DNA of 64,000 bases. Origin: Colias croceus (lineage: Eukaryota; Arthropoda; Insecta; Lepidoptera; Pieridae). The DNA is taken from the NCBI RefSeq assembly GCF_905220415.1, contig NC_059537.1, positions 6,579,622-6,643,621 on the forward strand, given 5' to 3'. Both the position numbers and the translations under genes were made by a program. The notes under the pieces were generated by a model. The model saw only the letters and a list, made by a program, of their open reading frames with translations, was not told the DNA's origin and ran no database searches. This document shows positions 11,701-22,665 of this stretch, in pieces; positions within the stretch are counted from its first letter, which is position 1; each line of letters starts with the position of its first letter.

Positions 11701-11726
11701 TAAATTAATTAGGGGCAAGAACTCAC
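8711..11726. other. Intron between FS6 and FS7
   Basis: 3-kb AT-rich intron. It carries a hairpin element at 10471-10638 and is otherwise featureless by eye. Confidence 0.7.
10471..10638. repeat. Hairpin/MITE-like inverted repeat
   Basis: A central dyad at 10515-10598 has 20-bp perfect outer arms (10515-10534 and 10579-10598) and a 32-bp perfect core palindrome (10541-10572) separated by 6-nt mismatched bulges. Outside it, imperfect arms 'taaagtgaaact' (10474-10485) and its complement (10624-10635) suggest element termini. The core is GC-rich in an AT-rich intron. No coding sequence: open frames over both strands arise from the palindrome. Confidence 0.65.
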
Positions 11727-11841
11727 CGCAACCTCCGTTATAAGCCAGCCGCAGGGCGCTCTGATCGTGACACGCCGTCGAGTCCAGCTCACACTGCGAC
11801 GGGTACGTTTGTCCGTCCGTTCCGCATACAACATCCGATTC
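11727..11841 (-). CDS. Agrin exon, FS module 6, Kazal half
   Basis: A 115-nt exon, residues about 671-708, starting in phase 0 and ending in phase 1. It encodes ESDVVCGTDGQTYPSQCELD and then the rest of a Kazal core ending NGGCG. Joined to the exon at 15387-15487 it completes FS6. Acceptor GGCGCCAG, donor GTGAGTTC. An in-frame Met upstream at 11919 belongs to the intron. Confidence 0.85.
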
Positions 11842-12876
11842 CTGGCGCCAAAGATAAATTGTGGCTTTATTGTCTCTATTTCTATCAAATAAAAGGCGCT
11901 TTGTTCGCCAACTCGTCAAATATTAGCTCGGATCTTTAAGGTAAGGCCATTTAAGAAGCTTTGTTGAGCTTACAACTATGACGTGAATAGAGAGCGGAAA
12001 GATTTAAATTGTATTGCTAAATAAGAAAAAATCAACAATATAAGGAGATTAATGATTGTATATAACTTATTGTACATACTGTGTATTATAGAAATTATTC
12101 GAAACTTAAAACAGTTAAAGATGATTCTTCAGCTTTTTTTTTCTGTTTGTAATTAGATTATTATTTTAAATTTCATTTCAACAAAATTTTAATGTATTAT
12201 GTGTTAGTATACCTAATAACTATGTATAACATAATAGAAAACTGGAGTAAGCTTATAGGGTCACAAAAACTTAATGAGTCCATAAAAATCAACCTAAAGA
12301 AATATTGTGCTATAGTACCCTATTAACCACAATAGAAATAAGTGTATAAAGGAAACAGCGAATTTTGTAGGTCGATTATTTAATAGATAATGAACCTATA
12401 AACTACCCACCATGTATATTTAGTTTTATAAGGCACGCGAGATTACAATAATCGATAATTTTTGTACGGCTAACGCTATGCAAGAATAGAATCACAATAG
12501 AAATATCAAAATATATAAATTGGTTGTGAAAATATAAAGAACATTTTACTTCTTTTCATAAAATTAAATACCTATTTTTAAGATGGATTCAGGTCATTTT
12601 CAAGGAATGAATCTCAAATCCGTTAACAAGAAACAAATCTCACAAATCATACACTTCATGTGGAAATATAACATACACTATTATAGTGTGGATTAAATTA
12701 ATATTTAATAATAATATATATGTAATTATATTTATGTAACTATAGGAAAAAAAAACTTATCACCTATGAACGTGTTTAGGAGGATGATTAACTTTTAAGC
12801 ATTTTTTCTAACAATTCTATACATAAAAAAATTGCTTATTCGTATATTCTACGTAATATAGTAAGAAATATAATCA

Positions 12877-13493
12877 ATCCCACCAAAAACATAAATGTAA
12901 AAATTGGAGCCGAGTTCAATCGTTGACTTAATTTGCCAAAAAAGAAATGAGATCTAATTAATGTGTGCCAAGTTCTGCAGACAGTCCAGAAATTTATTTA
13001 TAAAGATGTATTAAGTTCTTAGGTTGACTGAAAACTCAATTGTTTTATTTTCCCTTAGAGAACAATGTTTATTCCAAAATATAACTTTTTTAATTTGAAT
13101 AATATAATTATTTTCACAAAGGAAACAACTAATGACCTATTGAACCCAATAATTTGATGAGGCTAGTTTTTAGAACTTCACAAAATATAAACAGTATGTA
13201 AAACTAGCCTCATCAAATTATGGGGTTCAATAGGTCATTAGTTGTTTCCTTTGTGAAAATAATTATATTATTCAAATTAAAAAAGTTATATTTTGGAATA
13301 AACATTGTTCTCTAAGGGAAAATAAAACAATTGAGTTTTCAGTCAACCTAAGAACTTAATACATCTTTATAAATAAATTTCTGGACTGTCTGCAGAACTT
13401 GGCACACATTAATTAGATCTCATTTCTTTTTTGGCAAATTAAGTCAACGATTGAACTCGGCTCCAATTTTTACATTTATGTTTTTGGTGGGAT
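12877..13493. mobile_element. Foldback MITE, 294-bp arms
   Basis: Near-perfect inverted repeat with arms 12877-13170 and 13200-13493 and a 29-bp spacer. Termini are ATCCCACCAAAAAC and GTTTTTGGTGGGAT, flanked on both sides by ATCA (possible 4-bp target duplication). There is no ORF in the arms. Termini match the element at 57620-58054. Confidence 0.85.
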
Positions 13494-14389
13494 ATCATTA
13501 CTTTTTGTACAGAAAATTACTCTGCAAATTTGATTTAGGTACTTTATGAATATAATACTTTTTATATACGATTTTTTTTATATTTTTTCTTGCGGATTCT
13601 TTGTATGGTTTGTTTAGTATTATTTTCTATATTTTCTTGTATGTTATGAATGTCAGCGCACATTGCCCCGTCATTATCTGCAATTTTTTAAACTCGTTTT
13701 CTGTTTAAAAGATTACATGATTTTCTAAACATCCAGCGTGAATATGTACACACACTATTACAAAGATGCAAAGATCGTTGTAGAAGAATCGTCGCTTTAC
13801 TCCATGACGAGATTTTGAAATTTTACTCTAAACGCGCCTAAAGATGTTTCACTTATATTAATATTAATATTACGCAAATTAAATCATTTCGACCTTCGAC
13901 AAAGCCTTCTTCCATTACACTGAAATTAAAAATAAACTAAACACTCATAAATAAAGAATAAAGAAATGTGAATTTGTAAAATTATATATTATTTTTAACT
14001 GTATGAGCAATATTTTTATTACAATTTTCTTTTATTTTACGTTTAATAATAGTTTTGAATAAAGAAATCATGCAATCGAAGTAATCCGCCCTAGCGATAC
14101 TAGCGCGAGTGAGTGTGATGTCAGAGGCGCATCGAATCTACAGATGTTTCGCGCTAAAATATGTAAACTTCAATAATCTATATCTCAGTCATTTATTGAT
14201 GGATTTCAAAATTTTTTTCGGCCACTGACTAGTTTTGATCTATTTTTTAAGACTAGTAAGGTGAATATACTATTTTCTATTTTTTTAAACTTTTCCATTT
14301 TTCCATACAAACAAAATTAATGTCATTGAAAAAAAAATTAAATACAAATAAATTCAGTATTTTCTGATTTTTTTCTTTGTACACTCACT

Positions 14390-14720
14390 ATTACCTAGCT
14401 GATTACAAAATTTGAACTTTCTAGGTCATCTGGAAGTGGGTTAGGTTTTGTATATGTCTATAAGTCAGTCAGTCTTAAAAATTGCGATTTTTGGATATTA
14501 ATATCTGCGCAACTGTTTAATCTGTATTTATGAAATTTAAGGTTCTTGTTTATCTTGAGGTCCTCTTGATATGTACCAAATTTGGTTTATTTAACTTAAA
14601 TAGTTTTCGAGTTATAAGGGGGTGAAAAGTGGCTCGAAATGGTTCGTGTAAATATACGCACGGCTGCTGCTCGCCAGTTCTCTTCGCTTGAACTCGGCTT
14701 GACACGCTGCCGCGTGTCTA
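14390..14720. repeat. Dispersed repeat fragment shared with 58495-58820
   Basis: Contains the segment 'gaactttctaggtcat', a stretch with repeated 'gtcagtcagt', a 'ttcgagttataaggg' segment, and a GC-richer end with 'cttcgcttgaactcggcttg'. The same blocks occur in the same order near 58.5-58.8 kb with heavy divergence. Class unknown. Confidence 0.45.
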
Positions 14721-15386
14721 GATCCTACAAATGAACCCCATGTATTTGTTTCACAATTTGTCTATTAGGAAGCATTGTCACGCAATGCCGTAATAAATGT
14801 CATGTAAAATGTCTATCAGTAAATGGTGGTTTGGATATTTCCACGATATTTCCTTCCGATGTACCTAAGCCTTAATTTTGATGCAAATTTTAAAATTGAT
14901 ATTTGAATGTATTTAAATCAAAGTTATTAAGTTCGATATAAATTATAAAAAAATTGGAAAGTAGATACCCAAAAAAATTGGTTAAAATCTACGTTTAATT
15001 GTTTCATAATTTTCATGACCTGAATAATTATCGAGTCCTATAAAATCATTGTATGAGTAGGTAGATAATATTCATTTTTCATACGATGGAAAATATAATT
15101 ATGTTGTAGGTTACTAACCTCATCAAAGCGCCTCTACTCTACTTTTTAACAATAATTATTTACTTCAATTCGAATGTAATTTCTTACATTCACTGGATTA
15201 GTATATAGACATTATTTCTTGTTTACAATCAGGCAAAGAATCACAAACACCAAAAGCCATCCCATCCACCCTTTTAACGTACAAACCCAATATTTACCTG
15301 TACATACCTACACACATGCCATACATCCATGTTTCAAAAAATGCCCAACACAACAAAGCCGAAAAAATAGACCGTAAAAAGTTTAC

Positions 15387-15487
15387 CTGAGCCTCCGTAC
15401 AGTTGTGGTTACATCGGCATACAGGCCGTCCGGAATCGCCCACCTCGCAGCTCCCCCCTCCTTGGCACACGATGTCCGCACATGTTA
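15387..15487 (-). CDS. Agrin exon, FS module 6, first half
   Basis: A 101-nt exon, residues about 637-670, with phase 1 at the 5' end and phase 0 at the 3' end. It encodes the EGF-like half of an FS module: CADIVCQGGGSC...VCRCNHNCTEAQ. The Kazal half is in the next exon at 11727. Sequon NCT is present. Acceptor TTTTTGTGCAG, donor CAG|GTAAAC. It is too short for an ORF scan and was found by looking for the missing half of the next exon's Kazal core. Confidence 0.8.
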
Positions 15488-17357
15488 CTGCACAAAAAGT
15501 ATTATGGATGCCTAAATCGTGTTAAAATGAAAGTAAGAATGTTTACAGATGCTTTGGAAGAAAAGTAATGCGTGTAATAATAGTAAATTATAGAGGTAGA
15601 GAAAAATATTGTAAAGCATTAATAATATAGGAAAGTTTATCTTGATAATGATTTGATTATTTGAATTTCTTCACAAAGATAATATTGTTCAATAAACAAT
15701 GCATTTAGTTTACGATAGTTTAAAATGCCAACAAAGAAGATGGTAGATATCAGCTTAATATAATCCTATACCTGCTAAAAGTTGCAGAAGAGATAAATCC
15801 TAACGATATCGCAGTGAAATCTATCTTGAAAGTCTATTAACGATCAAATATCAATATTCTTATTACCGAACGTCTTCGAACGTCACTTTCAAAGTAGTTA
15901 AGAGTAACTCTCTGAAAGAGATTTCATTAAAATATGAAAGCTATTACAGGATAGCGTCGTCCAATATTGATTCAATAACCAATAAGATTGTGTAAAATTA
16001 ATCCTTTGTCTCCGCCCATTAATCCGTGTCTTTCCATTATTCACTGGATCTGTTTTAATCTCTAATTGTCATTTCAATGAGCACAGAAGCTGATGGATTC
16101 GCGCTACTAATCAACGGACCCTCTATGTAAAATAAATTGGCAATTGAATTCCCTATAAGGGTAGGTTTTATGTGAGAGTCTTTGAATTCACCAAATACTT
16201 AGGCTTAATCCTATTTTGCTTAATACAAAAGAAATCCTATCACCTACAGACAAAATGATGCACCATGTAGTAAATGAAACTCACAAATTGTTTTTATTAT
16301 TAAGCTGATACCTACCTACTATGTAGGTAGGTACATCGGGAAATCATTATGCATGATTGAGGAAGGTAATCATGTCTTATTCGTGTAACTAAGTACCTAA
16401 ATAATTTAAGTCAATCCCTCAGTCAATTTGCTCATAACTAACAAAATCCTTAGCATACAAATAATATAATGAATCACGTAATACATGAGACTTACAAATT
16501 GATTTTATTATGTAGCTGATAGTAATAATATGGATCGGAAACTCATTATACAAGATTGAAGTATGATATTATTCCATAGAAAGGTAGGTAGATATCTTGC
16601 CGATATTAAAAAACAAGCTCTCTCTTTATAAAAGTATTTTTACGCCAAAGGAATCTTGTGCGCCTTTTATTGACAACTTTATAAAAGACGAAGACTTTCA
16701 TCACGGGAAATTGATAGCGATTTTTCTTGCGAGGGAATTTTATAATTGATTTCATCTTTACTTTTAAATTCACCGCGGGCAGGCGGGGCTTAAACCCGAA
16801 TGGGTAAAGAAAATATTTTACTCCCGTTAAATACCACGATGAGGAAATCGAGTCATTTAAATCGTTATCGAGCTTTTATACTGCTGTTTATAGATTTATG
16901 GAGGATTCATAGTACGGGCTTTTAAAATTCATCGGAGTACTTGCAAAATAACGTGGAAAATATTTGCCGTTCAATTAAAATAAAAGCACAGACTACCAGT
17001 ATTAACTAGATAGCATTCACTCAATTTATGCTTTAATCTAAGTTCGTTTATAGTTTTAAATTAAATTTCAAAGTTATTCTGATATTCATCTAAGCTCGCG
17101 GCATTGAACTCTTTTGATCAAGATTATTTTGCAATCAGAGGATAATTATTGTAAAACTATATTGGCTTTTATCATAATTATTGTAATTGTGAAAATGTCT
17201 AGAGAAAATTAGAACTACAATACTGTACTAATTTTAGTCAAAGTTGAAGTTTAGGTTCGGCTGAAATTATGACATTTTGATTCGATCTAGAAAGAAAATT
17301 CATTGATATATTATTCAAATAAAAAAAATACACATACTGTATCAACAAACTACTTAC
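15488..17357. other. Intron between FS5 and FS6
   Basis: AT-rich, 1.9 kb. A small imperfect hairpin 'acctacctactatgtaggtaggt' lies at about 16312-16334. Nothing else recognised. Confidence 0.65.
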
Positions 17358-17579
17358 AGCACGTTCCATTATACAGCACTTTCAGGTCGTGTTCCCCCAT
17401 GCCGGCTTGACAAGCATGCATGCGCATCTTGCACTCGCTTCCATACGTGTTGTGGTCTGACGCACACACGGGCGCGAGGCTAGAGTCGCACACAGGGCAG
17501 GAACATTGCGCGGACCCGCCGCGGGCGATGCACGCGCCGCCCCAGGGACATGTTGCTAGTGCGCAGGGATTTTCGATAC
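17358..17579 (-). CDS. Agrin exon, FS/Kazal module 5
   Basis: A 222-nt phase 1-1 exon, residues about 563-636. It reads CALATCPWGGAC, CSCPVC and the Kazal core PVCASDHNTYGSECKMRMHAC...NGTC. The sequon NGT overlaps the last Kazal cysteine. Its last base is T, not the G left by the other FS exons, so the junction codon with the next exon is TTA (Leu). Acceptor TTCTTCTAG, donor GTAAGTAG. Confidence 0.86.
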
Positions 17580-18419
17580 CTAGAAGAACACTGGTCATTA
17601 AAAATTGTATGTACTAAGAAGTGTGTTTAATAACTCAGCCCCCGGAATCACATAGAAAATCTATTGTGTCGTGGACTGATCGGGCCGCTGGGGGCTCAAT
17701 GGGTTAATGAGAATCTGATTAGAAATGAGATACTTATATTTGTATAGGAATGATTCGATGTGTTAGCAACGCAAAACCATCATGACTTTTTAATTTTAAA
17801 TTCATTCATTTATTTGTGCTGTGTAAAAACCTCTGAATAGAAAGTGTGCATTACCCCTTTTATTCCGGCGGTAATGCGTGACAAAACGTAAAGTTTGATA
17901 AACACACTTATTTGAATGCTATCAATTTTTATTCTCTTCTATAAAGAAAAATCAAAGGTCTGGTCAAAAATCTTGATATTTAAGGCTTTAATAGGGGCTA
18001 GCGACCTTGATGACGATTTACAAGGCGGGATCGGGAGACGACCGCGGAATTTACCGTAGTAAAAATACGTATAAAAATTATTAAAAAGATATTTGGATAT
18101 GGAATCAAAATTTAAAACAACCATGCCCTGTGTTTCAATTTGATAAACACACTGTAAAAACACTACAATAATTGATGTTATATTGACTTAGCGTTTTGGT
18201 TTAAAGTCCAAAAATCGACCTCAGTTCATGATTTTTTTCCAAAAAACCTGATTGTAAAATAAACAAATTAAAACAACCATGCCATGTACATTAAGTATCT
18301 AAGAAGAAAAACGGTTATAACTAGAGTTAATTTTCGGTATTAAAAGGGAACTCTACCCGATTCAAGCCTTAAGTCGATGAATAATTTTCACATCACTACC
18401 CAACGCAATCAAAACTTAC
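17580..18419. other. Intron between FS4 and FS5
   Basis: 840 nt with a short TTAA-flanked inverted-repeat element at 17627-17707. No coding signal. Confidence 0.65.
17627..17707. mobile_element. Short TTAA-flanked MITE (piggyBac-type?)
   Basis: Starts TTAATAACTCAGCCCCCGG and ends CCGCTGGGGGCTCAATGGGTTAA. The ends are imperfect inverted repeats (CTCAGCCCCCGG versus TTGAGCCCCCAGCGG on the other strand), bounded by TTAA, the piggyBac target. Only 81 bp, no coding. Confidence 0.5.
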
Positions 18420-18635
18420 CGCAAGCGCCCATATACGCAACACGTATGTCCCTGTTCTCCAGACAAGCGGCTCGGTCAAGCAGACACGGGTTATCATAGG
18501 TCCGGCCGTCGGTCCCGCAGACTGGCCTCATCACCTCCTCGCAGTCTGGTCCGCACCCACACACGGCCACGCCGTGTACATCCAACGTGCAGAGCTCACG
18601 CACACCACACTTCACCGATTCGCAGGGATGTTGTG
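18420..18635 (-). CDS. Agrin exon, FS/Kazal module 4
   Basis: A 216-nt phase 1-1 exon, residues about 491-562. It reads CESVKCGVRELCTLDV, CGCGPDC and a canonical Kazal core PVCGTDGRTYDNPCLLDRAAC...GACG. Acceptor CATACAG, donor GTAAGTTTT. The open frame continues upstream of the acceptor to a false Met at 18723, but that part has no cysteines and is intron. Confidence 0.87.
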
Positions 18636-19353
18636 CTGTATGAATAATACGATAAAATAATACGATAATTGTTAGGAAATTTAATATTAGGTGCTGTGGA
18701 ACACTATGAAATGGGATTTTCACGTCCCTTACTTAATAGCAATATTGAAAACTTAACATTTTCACCTGAAAAATATTTCCTTTGTGCAACATTTAATAAA
18801 ACTCAACAACCACACACACCCAATGGATCGAAAAAAAGCTTATTTTAATCTCAAAAAGAGGTATCAATTATATCTGGATGAAAAGGCTGATATAAGCCAA
18901 CAGCCCTTCAAATATTGAGTTAATAACTCCAGAAAATTGAATTATATTGTTGCTGTCACGATTCCTTTTGGGAGGTCTACGCTTCAATGCTCGTGTCCAA
19001 TTACGTTCTTTAGAACAAAATGTCTTCAAAATAAAGCCTCAATAAACAGTGGATATTTGCATTTACGAAGAAAGATTTAATTATAGATTAGACAGCGAGA
19101 CACTGAGGTGAATATTTGTAAAACCACAACATTCTCGTTAAGGATCTCGCTTTCAAGAATTCCATTCAGTTAAGACAGTTTTCGCGTTAAAATAAATACT
19201 TTAATTGTTTTTGATGTTGGTCTTGGATAAGCTCAAGCGATAATTGAGATAAGTCATTCAACAATTTCAATTTCCAAAAAGTTTTGTTCACTAACTTTTA
19301 ACTTTTAGTTATGTTTGAATGCACATTCAAACAGACTTTTATCACTCACGTAC
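18636..19353. other. Intron between FS3 and FS4
   Basis: 718 nt, AT-rich. Nothing recognised. Confidence 0.7.
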
Positions 19354-19578
19354 CTGAAGCACATTCTCCTCTATACGCTATAGACAGTTGTTGTCTCGTT
19401 CGACACGCTTCCAGCCGTAGCGCACATTCGCTGATATAATCCTTGTAGTCGGATCCACACACAGCAGAACCAGGCCGAACAATGAGGTCACAGGGAGGTC
19501 CACAACGACACACGGCAGCTCGAACTTCGTTCAGTTGACAGACGCTGCCGTCCGCGCATTCGTGTTCCAAACATGGAT
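19354..19578 (-). CDS. Agrin exon, FS/Kazal module 3
   Basis: A 225-nt phase 1-1 exon, residues about 416-490. The EGF-like part is CLEHECADGSVC...CRCGPPC. The Kazal core is AVCGSDYKDYISECALRLEAC...GEC, with a longer loop (DLIVRPGS) before the VCG motif. The low-coordinate end uses donor CTTCAG|GTACGTGAG, adding Ala-Ser after the last cysteine. Acceptor CTATTTTCAG is strong. Confidence 0.86.
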
Positions 19579-20685
19579 CTGAAAATAGGCTTTGCTATAT
19601 TTCATGCAGATTTATGTTTTCATACTACATGTCCAAAAAACCGTTGATGAACCGTTTGCATACAGCACGTTTAACGGGCCATTTTCGCACTGATTTAAAC
19701 ATGTTTATTCCACACACCATTTTGATTGTTAAGTTTTAAAATCTCTCATCGCAAAATAATTTAAAATGGACTTACCACATTACACGTACCATTAACGATG
19801 TGTAATGTATAAATAAATCAATCAAATGACTACAATAATAATTATACTAAGGTGTATTATAGACAGTATGTTTGAGTGTGGAAAAAACGTATGTACAACA
19901 ATACATCTAGTGTATCTAGTGGACAGTGACAAATTAAACATTTGTATGTCATTTAGATTAGAAATGTGGTGCAGTTATAATGAATAATTTGTGATTAATC
20001 ACTGTAGTGTTACTGTATCCGAATGATTATTTTGCTATTATAACAAATAATGAATTCTGATAATAAAGCATTTCCAATAAATAAAAACATTGTACATAGA
20101 GTTCCCGTTCTCATTGTAAGCCAGTCAATATGGTCACCAAGATTATGTCCAAACATATGAATTCACGTCTGAAACTTCACAATCCAAGGCGAACAATTTA
20201 ATGTAAATACAAAAGCGAGCTAGTAAAGTAAACAGCAAATCTTACAAAGGACGTCGGAATGTGCGGGCATTTGGCTTCGTACTTAAATTTAGTTCAGATC
20301 GAATGCTCCGGGACAATTTTGTGAAAAGGGTACACCAAACGTACTTTATAGAATAAAATGTAAAAGATTGAATTACGGCTCTTGATAAAGGAACTGCTTA
20401 GAATTCCTGACTTACTCTTTATTGAAATGGCATAAAGAGGGAAGAATAAAGCGTCAATGGTTCTCATAGACGTAAAACCCTCATCATAGAAATACGTACA
20501 TCCTAATATTCTAAAGCGATTGATACCACATACCCCTCAGCTCTCAATATTTGATTTTACCGCCAATAAAAATGTACCTTATAAAACTTAAGATACACAA
20601 CCTTATCATCACACTCTTTTTTTGCCCTTCAATAAAGTTTATAGTTTTTAAATTACCTTACATAACAATTAACAGCGACCCTTAC
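19579..20685. other. Intron between FS2 and FS3
   Basis: 1.1 kb, AT-rich. Nothing recognised. Confidence 0.7.
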
Positions 20686-20898
20686 CGCATTTCCCGTGAT
20701 ATTTCACGGTAATATTGAGCTGGTTCTCGCAAGCGTGCTTATCGAGATGACACGCGGAGGGGTACTCCTTGCCGTCGGTGCCGCACACGGCTTTCCGCCT
20801 CTGGCAGTTGCGGGGGCAGCGGCACTCCGCCTGCCCGTAGGTGACCACACAGCGGGCTCCGTTCTGACAGGTGACAGAGCTGCACGGCTCGCCGGCTT
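20686..20898 (-). CDS. Agrin exon, FS/Kazal module 2
   Basis: A 213-nt phase 1-1 exon, residues about 345-415. The EGF-like part is CSSVTCQNGARC...CRCPRNC and the Kazal core is AVCGTDGKEYPSACHLDKHAC...GKCG. It contains an N-glycosylation sequon NIT in QLNITVKYHG. Acceptor TTCAACCAG and donor GTAAGGGT. This module has the canonical CGTDG loop, and the whole exon is one domain. It lies 308 nt from the FS1 exon. Confidence 0.88.
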
Positions 20899-21206
20899 CT
20901 GGTTGAAGTGAAATAACTGAATCCGCGTTTGTTTTATAAACAACAATATGTAAACAATAGTTCAAAAGATGAAAGTAACCTCTTGTTGAACACAGTAATT
21001 TAACTAAAAGTGGTAAAAATAACGAGTAAAACTATTAACACATACACTTATCATCAGAAATATCCCTTACATAATATTAAAACAATTAATTGGTTGACCA
21101 TAATAGTTAAAACAAAGAAAATAAAAGTCAAACTATACAGCCGCTGTTCAGTTGTAAAACTGTAACCTTTTGAATGCCAAACGCGATTGCGTGACACGAC
21201 ACTTAC
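20899..21206. other. Intron between FS1 and FS2
   Basis: 308 nt. Nothing recognised. Confidence 0.75.
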
Positions 21207-21416
21207 CACATTCACCCTCATGCTTGACGCGTAGGTTCAACCTTCGCTCGCACGCTTCCTTACGCAGGAAGCAATGGTTGCGGTAAGTTCGGCCAGCCGT
21301 CGAACACACGGGAGCCGCTGTCGAGGGACAGCTGGTAGGGCAAGCGCAATGTGCCCGCCCGTCGCCGAGCGACACGCATTCCGCGCCCCACCGGCAAAAC
21401 GTTTTCTCGCAGGCCT
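21207..21416 (-). CDS. Agrin exon, FS/Kazal module 1
   Basis: A 210-nt symmetric phase 1-1 exon, residues about 275-344, encoding one follistatin-like module. It has a short EGF-like hairpin with cysteines in CEKTFC and CACPTSC, then a Kazal core PVCSTAGRTYRNHC...EACERRL...ECG. Kazal cores carry six cysteines in three disulfides. In agrin they act as extracellular spacers rather than as proven protease inhibitors. Acceptor CGTAG and donor GTAAGTGT are clear. The Kazal core has Ser in place of the usual Gly after VC (CSTAG instead of CGTDG). Confidence 0.87.
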
Positions 21417-22491
21417 CTACGGAAACAAATTCTTACTTCAGTTTGATATTGAATTTAAAAACAAATTTGATAAAGATTTTGATATGTGACTTATTTTACT
21501 CTTAACGTTACCTACGTTACGTTAAGTGAAAACTCTCTTCAAGTGAAAAGCGATTTACAGAGAGTGGAAATCTTATTGTACTTACAGTAAGATTTCCAGT
21601 ACCATTCACAAAATTAATACCAAAATTTAATAATGACGACCGCACAAAATTCATTATTTTTGTTAATTTCGTGTTCCAGGGAAAAATTTCCCTGATCAAT
21701 GTTCATTGTTTGTGACGAAACATAATATGTTTAAAGGTTGCAGTTGAATCTACTTGATGTATTGATTTACGTGTCAGTTCCATATACCATACCTACAGTA
21801 TCCGTTCTGCTCTTTTAATATTTTGCACTTCATTTTAGCTTACCCTAACTCTATATATGTATACTGAAACTATATATGTAGCCAAGAATAACGTATTTTA
21901 AGACTGGTTCAAAATATATTTCTAAGCATTTCCAAGGTATTCGACTTTTATAGAAAGTTTATTTTCAATGTTACTGATAAAGAGAGCAAAGTTTCCGCGT
22001 AATAACATGGCATTGAAAAATGTTATGCATCTATTTAATACCTAAGTCTATTTACGATGTGATTTTCAGTATTAATAATGTCAATGTGTTTATATATTAT
22101 TTACTTCATTCTTTACAACACAACATCGCTTAAATACTAGGTGCTTTTGGTAATTAAAACATTAAACAAGTGTTCTTTGTGTAAACTTTAAATTTTAAAA
22201 GATGCGTTATAATCCGGATCGATTATACTGTCTGTGTGTCCAATTAGCAATTTAAGCAAGTGTGTAGTCTCGCCCGCATGACAGCATCCAAGCATTGGCC
22301 ACGTTCCATAAAATATTAAGCTGACACGTAAGAAAGTAAAAATACCTCCCTTAACTAACTCTTTGCACTCGATTGGAAAATAAATTACTTAAGGGTGTAT
22401 GATAAGGTGTGCGTGTCATTTGTTCGTGATATAAATATTGTGTAATTTATTGTAATGAATGAATGGAATTATCTCAATTTCTAAATTTTTT

Positions 22492-22665
22492 GAAGTGAAA
22501 CTTCTTTATCGGGGTTGAACATTTTTTCGTTACGCGTGACATTTTTCCGTTACGCGCCATCTTTTTCTTAATCCCTACCACGCGTGATTTGACGTATTTC
22601 TGTAAAGTTGCATAGTTATAGTATATTATTTTTTGAAAATAAGGTCATAAAGAAGTTTCACTTCT
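22492..22665. mobile_element. MITE with 18-bp terminal inverted repeats
   Basis: Ends are GAAGTGAAACTTCTTTAT (22492-22509) and its perfect complement (22648-22665), 174 bp overall. The inner part has a repeated 'cgttacgcg' motif. Superfamily not determined. The same 'agtgaaact' block recurs at the ends of the 10.5-kb hairpin element. Confidence 0.7.

Larger units (their letters stand above)
11842..15386. other. Intron splitting FS6
   Basis: A phase 0 intron of 3.5 kb holding the 617-bp foldback element at 12877-13493 and a repeat-family fragment near 14390-14720. No coding signal. Confidence 0.7.

Noticed and set aside
20696..20946. Frames on both strands overlapping FS2
   Set aside because: Shadows of the FS2 exon, whose frame carries the Kazal cysteines and correct splice phase.
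7906..21375. A cluster of separate Kazal-type protease inhibitor genes
   Set aside because: No module has its own signal peptide or stop, and all exon ends are compatible splice sites in one continuous phase, so they belong to one agrin-type protein.
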